Made by a program: the position numbers and the translations under genes
Notes under the pieces: generated by a model
What the model saw: only the letters and a program-made list of their open reading frames with translations
What the model was told of the DNA's origin: nothing
The model's database searches: none
Source of the DNA: Roseburia sp.
Lineage (GTDB): Bacteria; Bacillota; Clostridia; Lachnospirales; Lachnospiraceae
Direction: 5' to 3'
Length of the DNA stretch: 7,687 nt
Assembly: GCA_017621905.1 (NCBI GenBank)
Contig: JAGASC010000037.1
Span: forward strand, 1 to 7,687
Part shown: positions 1 through 4,951 of the stretch, one piece after another
Numbering within the stretch: the stretch's first letter is position 1
Layout: every line of letters starts with the position of its first letter

Positions 1-1
1 A

Positions 2-109
2 TTTGGTCCTGCATCGGACAAGGCACTGCGGGCATTCCAAAGCTCCTGTAAGATTACCGTGGACGGCAAGTGTGGACCGGTAACAAGGGAATACATGAAA
101 ATGAATTAG
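2..109 (+). CDS. C-terminal end of a peptidoglycan-binding (PG_binding_1-like) protein, 5' truncated by the window
   Basis: Frame 2 is open from the window edge to a TAG at 107-109, giving 35 residues that begin FGPASDKALRAFQ and continue with ITVDGKCGPVTR. The spacing of FGPxxxxAxxxFQ followed by xTVDGxxGPxT is the signature of the peptidoglycan-binding domain found at the ends of many wall hydrolases (amidases, lysozymes, endolysins, spore cortex enzymes). What is seen is the last repeat only; the catalytic part lies outside the window, so the enzyme class cannot be named. A strong terminator starts 11 nt after the stop, so this is the last gene of its transcript. The location outside the membrane, on the wall, follows from the family rather than from anything else visible here. 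Confidence 0.75.
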   Translation, partial: FGPASDKALRAFQSSCKITVDGKCGPVTREYMKMN

Positions 110-119
110 GTGCGATGAG

Positions 120-151
120 AGCCGGCATGGAGAAATCTGTGCTGGCTTTTT
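120..151 (+). terminator. Intrinsic terminator after the peptidoglycan-binding gene
   Basis: Arms 120-131 and 136-147 form a 12-bp stem, including three G-T wobble pairs, closed by a GAAA tetraloop (132-135). A run of five T follows (147-151). It lies 11 nt after the stop at 109 and so closes that gene. Confidence 0.85.
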
Positions 152-206
152 GCGTATATATGTGGTATCTTTATTTGTATGTAAGTAGCGGTAATAATTT
201 TTAATG

Positions 207-226
207 GTTAGCAACACGTTAGCAAC
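207..226. repeat. Two direct copies of GTTAGCAAC, 11 bp apart
   Basis: GTTAGCAAC occurs at 207-215 and again at 218-226, separated by AC. The 11-bp phase puts both copies on the same helical face. Short tandem sites of this kind can be protein-binding sites or recombinase arm sites, but no integrase or regulator gene is visible next to it, so no function is assigned. Confidence 0.5.
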
Positions 227-236
227 AAAAGTCCGC

Positions 237-263
237 AAAGCCGCTGAATATGGGCTTTATTTT
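237..263 (+). terminator. Weak hairpin, possible terminator
   Basis: AAAGCC (237-242) pairs with GGCTTT (253-258) around a 10-nt loop and is followed by ATTTT. Outer bases TCCG (232-235) and CGGA (266-269) can also pair. The stem is short and the T run interrupted, and a much better terminator already lies upstream, so this may be a backup terminator or an unrelated palindrome. Confidence 0.3.
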
Positions 264-271
264 GTCGGAAT

Positions 272-299
272 TTTAAGAAAAACTTAAAGAAAAATTAAC
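272..299 (+). promoter_or_regulatory. Phased TTAA hexamers, candidate OmpR/PhoB-family response-regulator site
   Basis: Three hexamers, TTTAAG (272-277), CTTAAA (283-288) and ATTAAC (294-299), are separated by exactly 5 bp each, giving an 11-bp period. Direct hexamers with 5-bp gaps are the binding format of winged-helix response regulators, for example PhoP (TTAACA-like) and CiaR (TTTAAG-N5-TTTAAG). The site lies 102 bp upstream of the lysozyme start codon and just before two possible -10 boxes, TACAAT (305-310) and TATAAT (333-338). The regulator itself is not in the window. The A/T-rich composition makes a chance match possible. Confidence 0.4.
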
Positions 300-304
300 C
301 GCAG

Positions 305-338
305 TACAATAGGATAGGTATCAATTTTACTTTATAAT
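305..338 (+). promoter_or_regulatory. Possible -10 elements of the lysozyme promoter
   Basis: TATAAT at 333-338 is a perfect -10 hexamer, but the sequence about 17 bp upstream (around 310-315) does not resemble TTGACA. TACAAT at 305-310 is a second candidate, placed directly after the phased TTAA hexamers. A missing -35 would fit an activator-dependent promoter. A TTGACA at 355-360 has no acceptable -10 at the right distance. Which element is used cannot be decided from sequence. Confidence 0.4.
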
Positions 339-400
339 AACAGATGGCACACTGTTGACATGTAAAACGCAACGTAGAAAGGAAGACTTGAGAGGAAAAA

Positions 401-3307
401 ATGAAAAAAAGAATTAGCGCGTTAATTTTAGCACTGATGATGGTATTCGGAACGGTTACACCGGCATTTGCCCAGGAGCTGTCCGGCGAAACAGCCGAAA
501 GTACGGTACAGGTATCCGACGCAGAGCAGACAGAGGAATCGGAAGAACCGGAGAAAGCAGCAGATGAGGCCGGGGCTTTAGAAACAGGAGCAGCCGGAGA
601 GAATACAGGGAATGATCTGGGAGAGAACGATGTGGATTCGCAGGAATCGGACGAGCAGACATCGGAGATTAAAGAAGATATAACGGACCCGGAGGATGAG
701 ACGGAAAGTGCGGGAATACAGGAGAATTCGGGGACGGAGGAGCAGCAGACACCACAGACCTCGCAGGGATCCGCGAATGCGCTGACGGAAAATGCAGAGG
801 GCGGAGATGATGTAACGGAGGAAGCTGCAACAGAGGAAGCCATTCCGGAAGAATCTGCTACTGCAGGGGAATCTGAGCAGAGTCCTGTGGATGATGCTGA
901 TCAGATGTCGGAGGAAGAGTTCGAAGCATTAAACGATCCACTGTACAGTAAATATATGTATGGGATTCAGACAATGTCTGAATATCAGGATGCATCCGAC
1001 CTGATACATAATTCCAGATTTGATAAATATCTTAAGATTCAGGGAATCGATGTGTCAAAGTATCAGGGTGATATTAACTGGAGTTCGGTAAAAAACAGTG
1101 GAATCAGTTTTGCGATGATTCGTCTGGGTTATCGGGGGATGGAGCAAGGGACGCTGCAGCTGGATTCTTATTTTGACACTAACATGAGTGGTGCGCATGC
1201 TGCCGGCATGACGATTGGAATCTATTTTTTCACCCAGGCACTGAATGTGGCTGAGGCAGAAGAAGAAGCACAGTATGTCATCAACCAGTTGTCCAGATAT
1301 CCGGGGTATGTAACTTATCCGGTTGTAATTGACATGGAAGGACTTGATGGCTCAAGGCTGGATAATGCCGGACTTTCCGTGGCGGAGAAGACCGCAATCT
1401 GCCGGGCATTCTGTGCAAAGATTGAGAGCGCAGGCTATACAGCAGGTGTTTACTCAGGAAAATATTATTATGAAACCCAGCTGGATGCAGAATCGCTGGC
1501 AAAGGATTACTATATCTGGATGGCAAATTACACAAACCAGACCAGCTATGCCGGAACCTATAATATGTGGCAGTATACAAGCTCAGGCAGTGTGAACGGC
1601 ATCAGCGGCAGGGTGGATATGGATATTGCATATGTACCTACCGTACCGGGAAAGACCACGGGCCTGAAACAGACGGCGGCGACGACCAACAGTGTATCCT
1701 TATCCTGGAATGCGGTAACAAATGCAGATGGTTATAAGGTGTATCGGTATGATGCCCAGGGCAATTTATTGCAGTCCTATAATGTGACAGACACAAAGAC
1801 CACCACTTCCAATCTGACGGAGGGGACAACCTATCAGTACAGAGTGGCAGCATTCTATAAAAATAGTGACGGAACTTATCAATACGGCAGTAAGAGCAGT
1901 GCATATAATGTTTATACTACACCGGGACAGGTGACCGGAGTGACTGTAAAAACCAGATATACAGATGGATTGACATTGAGCTGGAACAGTCTGTCAGGTG
2001 TGACCGGTTATCGTATTGCAAAATTCAATCCAGACAAAGGCAAGTATGAGCTGGTGGGAACTACGACAGGAACCTCCTACAAGATAACGGGACTTGAAGT
2101 TGGAACAAATTATATGGTAAAAGTGCAGGGCTACGTGAATCTGAATGGAACTGACCGGAATGTGGGGGCATATTCCACACCGCTTTCCACATACACGTCA
2201 CCAGCCCAGATAACCGGACTTGCCACAACAGCGGTGACAGGCGACAGTGTAAGTCTTACCTGGAAAGCGCAAAGCGGAATCACCGGCTATCGTGTCTATT
2301 GGTATGATACCAGCGGTACACAGCTTGGAACGCAATATGTGACCACCAACAGCTTTAAACACAGCAGTCTGCCGGAAGGAGCCGCTTATCAATATAAAGT
2401 GCGTTCCTACATTAAAACAGATACGGAAACAATCTGGGGCAAGCTGTCAGCGGCAGTTACCGTGAAACTGAAACCAGGGAAGGTGACGAGCCTGTCAGTG
2501 AGCAGCGCATCTACAAATAAGATGATCGTGAAATGGACTGCAGTAAATGGCGCAGAAGGTTACCGTGTATGTTTGTATGATGAAGATACAAAGAAATATA
2601 CCATTCTTGGGACGACCACAAAGACTTCATACACCATCGGTAATCTGGATGCCGGAACCCGTTATAGTGTCCGGGTAGCGGCATACGTGAATGACGGCAG
2701 TAAAATAGTACTTGGAACTTATAGTGCCAGCCTGAAGGCGGCTACAAAACCGGTACAGGTAACCGGAGTAAAGCAGACGGCGAAGACCACAAGCAGCATT
2801 ACACTTTCCTGGTCAGCAGTAAAGAATGTCAGTGGATATCGCGTGTACAGATATGACACTGACGGAAATCTGTTGGGCAGTGTATATGTGGATGGTACGC
2901 AATACACAGACACTGCGTTGAATGCAGGAAAGTATACTTACAAAGTGCGGGCCTATGTGAAAGCGGATGATTACACAGCCTGGGGCGATTACTCTGCTGC
3001 ACTGCAGGCAGCTACAAAACCGAAACAGGTAACAGGACTTTATAAGAGCAGTGCTTCCACAGACAGGATTGTGGTGAGATGGTCCGAGGTGGAAGGTGCA
3101 GATGGCTATCGCGTGTGCCTGTATGATGAGAATACGAAAAAATATACGATTCTTGGAACGACAGAAAACTGTGTCTACAACATAAAAAATCTGGAACCGG
3201 GAACCGAATACAGCATTCGTGTGGCGGCATACTATAAAGACGGAAGCAAACTGAACCTTGGAACTTATTCCGAGAGCCTTAAGGCTGAGACAAAGACAGC
3301 AAATTGA
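401..3307 (+). CDS. Secreted GH25 lysozyme (muramidase) with acidic spacer and six FN3-like domains
   Basis: The 968-residue product is predicted to be exported and to cut the MurNAc-GlcNAc bond of peptidoglycan. Residues 1-25 are a signal peptide (MKKR, hydrophobic core, cleavage after AFA). Residues 26 to about 180 are a low-complexity Glu/Asp/Ser/Thr-rich spacer. Residues about 212-411 are a GH25 domain: GIDVSKYQG with Asp217, VVIDMEG with Asp311 and Glu313 (the family's DxE pair), and RVDMD with Asp406. Six FN3-like domains follow at about 416-507, 508-600, 601-691, 692-782, 783-872 and 873-965. There is no LPXTG anchor, transmembrane C-terminus, choline-binding or SH3 repeat, so the FN3 array or the acidic region must do any wall attachment. 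The ATG is supported by AGAGG (391-395) 5 nt upstream and by the signal peptide. The gene is monocistronic, with its own terminator. A role in autolysis, defence or remodelling cannot be distinguished here. Enzyme class is confident; all known catalytic positions appear intact. Confidence 0.93.
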   Translation: MKKRISALILALMMVFGTVTPAFAQELSGETAESTVQVSDAEQTEESEEPEKAADEAGALETGAAGENTGNDLGENDVDSQESDEQTSEIKEDITDPEDETESAGIQENSGTEEQQTPQTSQGSANALTENAEGGDDVTEEAATEEAIPEESATAGESEQSPVDDADQMSEEEFEALNDPLYSKYMYGIQTMSEYQDASDLIHNSRFDKYLKIQGIDVSKYQGDINWSSVKNSGISFAMIRLGYRGMEQGTLQLDSYFDTNMSGAHAAGMTIGIYFFTQALNVAEAEEEAQYVINQLSRYPGYVTYPVVIDMEGLDGSRLDNAGLSVAEKTAICRAFCAKIESAGYTAGVYSGKYYYETQLDAESLAKDYYIWMANYTNQTSYAGTYNMWQYTSSGSVNGISGRVDMDIAYVPTVPGKTTGLKQTAATTNSVSLSWNAVTNADGYKVYRYDAQGNLLQSYNVTDTKTTTSNLTEGTTYQYRVAAFYKNSDGTYQYGSKSSAYNVYTTPGQVTGVTVKTRYTDGLTLSWNSLSGVTGYRIAKFNPDKGKYELVGTTTGTSYKITGLEVGTNYMVKVQGYVNLNGTDRNVGAYSTPLSTYTSPAQITGLATTAVTGDSVSLTWKAQSGITGYRVYWYDTSGTQLGTQYVTTNSFKHSSLPEGAAYQYKVRSYIKTDTETIWGKLSAAVTVKLKPGKVTSLSVSSASTNKMIVKWTAVNGAEGYRVCLYDEDTKKYTILGTTTKTSYTIGNLDAGTRYSVRVAAYVNDGSKIVLGTYSASLKAATKPVQVTGVKQTAKTTSSITLSWSAVKNVSGYRVYRYDTDGNLLGSVYVDGTQYTDTALNAGKYTYKVRAYVKADDYTAWGDYSAALQAATKPKQVTGLYKSSASTDRIVVRWSEVEGADGYRVCLYDENTKKYTILGTTENCVYNIKNLEPGTEYSIRVAAYYKDGSKLNLGTYSESLKAETKTAN
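1646..3298 (+). repeat. Tandem array of six FN3-like domains in A-B-A-B-A-B order
   Basis: Units of about 90 residues repeat from residue 416 to the end of the lysozyme. Odd units share the core GYRVYRYDxxGNLL (units 1 and 5, with a variant in 3). Even units share YRVCLYDExTKKYTILGTT (units 4 and 6, with a diverged version in 2). Each unit ends in an S-x-x-x-x-x-T-x-P-x-x-V/I-T-x-L/V linker; TKP occurs before units 5 and 6. The true period is therefore about 180 residues, or roughly 545 bp. Units 4 and 6 are the most similar at protein level. Confidence 0.85.
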
Positions 3308-3342
3308 GAAATATAGATGTCGTGCATGCTGTGAAATATACG

Positions 3343-3376
3343 AAAGGAAGAAATCTTTTGGGATTTCTTCCTTTTT
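3343..3376 (+). terminator. Intrinsic terminator after the lysozyme
   Basis: AAAGGAAGAAATC (3343-3355) pairs perfectly over 13 bp with 3362-3374 around a TTTTGG loop, followed by a T tract to 3376. It begins 35 nt after the stop codon. The stem sequence is nearly the same as that of the terminator at 6483-6519. Confidence 0.9.
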
Positions 3377-3402
3377 ACTTTATAGAAAATTTTTTTAATT
3401 CT

Positions 3403-3425
3403 CTATGTAATACCCCCCTACATAG
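3403..3425. promoter_or_regulatory. Perfect 7-bp inverted repeat with a C-rich loop
   Basis: CTATGTA (3403-3409) and TACATAG (3419-3425) are exact inverted repeats around a loop ending in six C. No T tract follows, so it is not a terminator on the + strand. The segment TACCCCCCTA (3411-3420) is the exact complement of TAGGGGGGTA (4938-4947) at the MBOAT ribosome binding site. It could be an operator or an RNA hairpin; neither is shown. Confidence 0.4.
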
Positions 3426-3451
3426 TCCGCAGAGTTGTCACTGGATGTGCA

Positions 3452-3467
3452 GTTTCGCATGTGAAAC
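3452..3467. promoter_or_regulatory. 16-bp near-palindrome GTTTCGCATGTGAAAC
   Basis: The two 8-bp halves, GTTTCGCA and TGTGAAAC, are inverted copies with one mismatch. It lies more than 100 bp upstream of the likely acyltransferase promoter, in a stretch with no gene. Its shape is that of a dimer-binding operator, but no regulator family is recognised. Confidence 0.3.
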
Positions 3468-3534
3468 AAGAGTTGCAGAACTCATATTTATTAGCGGCAG
3501 AAGTGTGCAAGATGGACATGTGTTTTAAATAATG

Positions 3535-3550
3535 TGTAGTAAATACTACA
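3535..3550. promoter_or_regulatory. Perfect 16-bp palindrome, candidate repressor operator
   Basis: TGTAGTA (3535-3541) and TACTACA (3544-3550) are perfect inverted repeats separated by AA. The site covers the -35 position of an extended -10 promoter (TGCTATAAT, hexamer 3562-3567) and lies about 20 bp before the -35 box at 3571. Half-sites built on TAGTA/TACTA occur in operators of several winged-helix repressors (BlaI/MecI and GntR types), which is suggestive only. The regulator gene is not in the window. Confidence 0.5.
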
Positions 3551-3561
3551 GAAAAATATGC

Positions 3562-3567
3562 TATAAT
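3562..3567 (+). promoter_or_regulatory. Extended -10 element (TGCTATAAT), possible upstream promoter
   Basis: A perfect TATAAT is preceded by TG at 3559-3560 with one base between, the extended -10 pattern that can work without a good -35. Its -35 position falls inside the palindrome at 3535-3550, so a bound repressor would block it. Confidence 0.4.
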
Positions 3568-3570
3568 GGC

Positions 3571-3599
3571 TTGATAATTTGTGCATATTGTACTATAAT
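3571..3599 (+). promoter_or_regulatory. Sigma-A-type promoter of the SGNH-MBOAT operon
   Basis: TTGATA (3571-3576) and TATAAT (3594-3599) are separated by exactly 17 bp, which is close to the vegetative consensus. Transcription should start near 3606, giving a leader of about 70 nt before the ATG at 3678. A perfect 8-bp palindrome ATTGCAAT (3598-3605) overlaps the end of the -10 and the start region. Confidence 0.75.
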
Positions 3600-3628
3600 T
3601 GCAATGCGCTGGAGAATAAAAAAGAAGA

Positions 3629-3651
3629 ATGGCATATCAAGAGAGTGCCAT
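3629..3651 (+). promoter_or_regulatory. Leader hairpin upstream of the SGNH gene
   Basis: ATGGCA (3629-3634) and TGCCAT (3646-3651) are perfect inverted repeats with an 11-nt loop. The hairpin lies in the predicted 5' leader, ending 15 nt before the AGGAGG ribosome binding site (3667-3672). It has no T tract and leaves the ribosome site free, so it is more likely to affect mRNA stability or binding of a factor than to terminate. No riboswitch class was recognised. Confidence 0.35.
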
Positions 3652-3677
3652 AAATGACCAATAGGTAGGAGGAGTTT

Positions 3678-4940
3678 ATGAAATGTAGAAATGTGCTACG
3701 GGCTATTTCTTTTATAATAGTTTTTTGCATTTTATTTTTAACGTGTGAGAATATTTTTTTTAATAAAAACCAGTTAACGCCTGTCTGGGAAAAGGTACAG
3801 CGGGGGGAAGAGATAGATATTCTGATTATGGGAAACTCACATGCCTATACATCGCTGGACGCAGCGGTATTAAGTCAGGCTGCCGGATTGGATGTGGAAC
3901 TGCTTGGTTCGCCGAGTCAGTATATGGAACAGACGTTGGAAAATTTGAAGGTTGTTTTAAATTATCAGAGCCCAAAGTATATTATATTGGAAATAAATGC
4001 ATTATATGGGGACAATAAGGAGAAGATGCAGGGAGAATCAAGAGGGTTTCAGCTGCAAAACTCGGATGGAATAGAGAATTACTGTTACAAGTTTCAAAGT
4101 GTGGTGAACACCTACAAGCCTGTGGATGTTCTGACAGCCATGTTTCAACTTGTAAGACCTGTGAATATGTGGACGCGGTGGGAGAAGTTCTCTGAACGAA
4201 AGGATTATATAAAAGATGCCAATGGATTTCGCGGAACGGGTTCCTTTGCTGTACTTTCTATAGAGATGCAGGAGTTTCAGGATGCTTATCAAAGTAAGTA
4301 TTTTGAAGGGAAAAAGACCGAACTGACAGACTATAATGAAGCGGCGTTTCGTGATTTTTTGAATCTGGCGCAGAAAAATAATATTGAAGTATGGATTTAT
4401 AAGGCACCAACAACAAGAACTGCGTATGCTGGATATACCTGTGCAGTCGAGGAAATATGTCGTGATTACGAGAATGTTGCTTATATCGATGATATGCATA
4501 TGGTAGCAGCAGACATAGGATTGACAGGGGGCGATTGGTATGATTCGGGGCATTTAAGCCGTTCTGGGGCTGGAAAAGTAACACAATATTACGGTCAGCT
4601 GATGGCAGAAAGGTTTGGTAGGACGGCAGATTTTGCCTCTGCATTTGCATATCAGACGGAAACTGTGGCGGAAAATCCGGACGGGACATACTCTTATGCA
4701 ATGAAAAATTATTCGAAAGATTGCCTATATCAATTTAAAATGTATGTAGACGGTATATTGCAGGATGTACAGGAATATTCGGAGAAAAATGTCTATGAAT
4801 GTGAATACGACATCAGAATTAATCAGAATTGTCAAATATACTGTTCTATGATACCGGGAAGAGATGCAGACCTTGGGGATAATAGTGCAAGCCGCATTTA
4901 TCTGTCATTCATGAAACAGAATGAGTGTGTAATAGAATAG
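3678..4940 (+). CDS. Membrane-anchored SGNH-fold protein (DltD/AlgJ/PatB-like partner of an MBOAT acyltransferase)
   Basis: The 420-residue product has an N-terminal membrane segment at about residues 7-28 and is predicted to lie outside the membrane. An SGNH-type core follows: a first block DILIMGNSHAYTS with candidate nucleophile Ser54, a Gly at 77 (LLGSPSQ), an ILEIN block near 103-107, and a last block DWYDSGHLSRSGAG with the Asp289-x-x-His292 pair of the catalytic triad. Proteins of this kind (DltD, AlgJ/AlgX, PatB) take or pass on acyl groups delivered by an MBOAT protein. Residues about 311-420 form a C-terminal extension after the usual end of the fold, with many aromatic residues and no domain recognised. 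ATG 3678 has AGGAGG (3667-3672) 5 nt upstream. It is first in an operon, 11 nt before the MBOAT gene. The fold is well supported; the acyl group and polymer are unknown. The block is visibly more AT-rich than the lysozyme. Confidence 0.8.
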   Translation: MKCRNVLRAISFIIVFCILFLTCENIFFNKNQLTPVWEKVQRGEEIDILIMGNSHAYTSLDAAVLSQAAGLDVELLGSPSQYMEQTLENLKVVLNYQSPKYIILEINALYGDNKEKMQGESRGFQLQNSDGIENYCYKFQSVVNTYKPVDVLTAMFQLVRPVNMWTRWEKFSERKDYIKDANGFRGTGSFAVLSIEMQEFQDAYQSKYFEGKKTELTDYNEAAFRDFLNLAQKNNIEVWIYKAPTTRTAYAGYTCAVEEICRDYENVAYIDDMHMVAADIGLTGGDWYDSGHLSRSGAGKVTQYYGQLMAERFGRTADFASAFAYQTETVAENPDGTYSYAMKNYSKDCLYQFKMYVDGILQDVQEYSEKNVYECEYDIRINQNCQIYCSMIPGRDADLGDNSASRIYLSFMKQNECVIE

Positions 4941-4945
4941 GGGGG
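4939..4945 (+). promoter_or_regulatory. Unusual G-only ribosome binding site that decides a TTG start
   Basis: AGGGGGG overlaps the stop codon of the SGNH gene and sits 6 nt before TTG 4952. It replaces the AGGAGG used by the upstream gene and pairs with the 16S tail through G-U wobble. Together with the TTG start this suggests lowered translation of the membrane protein or dependence on translation of the upstream gene. Confidence 0.6.
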
Positions 4946-4951
4946 TAAATT

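Noticed and set aside
355..360. TTGACA as a -35 box for the lysozyme gene
   Set aside because: No TATAAT-like hexamer occurs 15-19 bp downstream; that position holds AAAGGA near the start codon.
295..843. 182-codon minus-strand ORF opposite the lysozyme N-terminus
   Set aside because: Its Ser-rich sequence is simply the antisense of the Glu/Ser-rich spacer, and it also runs across the signal peptide and leader of the real gene.
1646..3298. FN3 array as a CRISPR or DNA-level satellite
   Set aside because: The repeats are protein-level, in frame, with heavy synonymous divergence and no short identical spaced units.
3304..3528. 74-codon + strand ORF just after the lysozyme
   Set aside because: It overlaps the lysozyme stop, runs through the strong terminator at 3343-3376, has no ribosome site and resembles no protein.
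3629..3664. 11-codon ATG ORF in the leader of the SGNH gene, ending just before its ribosome site
   Set aside because: The position is suggestive of a leader peptide, but there is no convincing Shine-Dalgarno 5-9 nt upstream and the ATG is part of a hairpin arm; the sequence has no run of regulatory codons.
4038..4701. Two long minus-strand ORFs opposite the SGNH gene
   Set aside because: They lie entirely antisense to a gene with clear SGNH motifs, and neither shows a ribosome site or recognisable domain.
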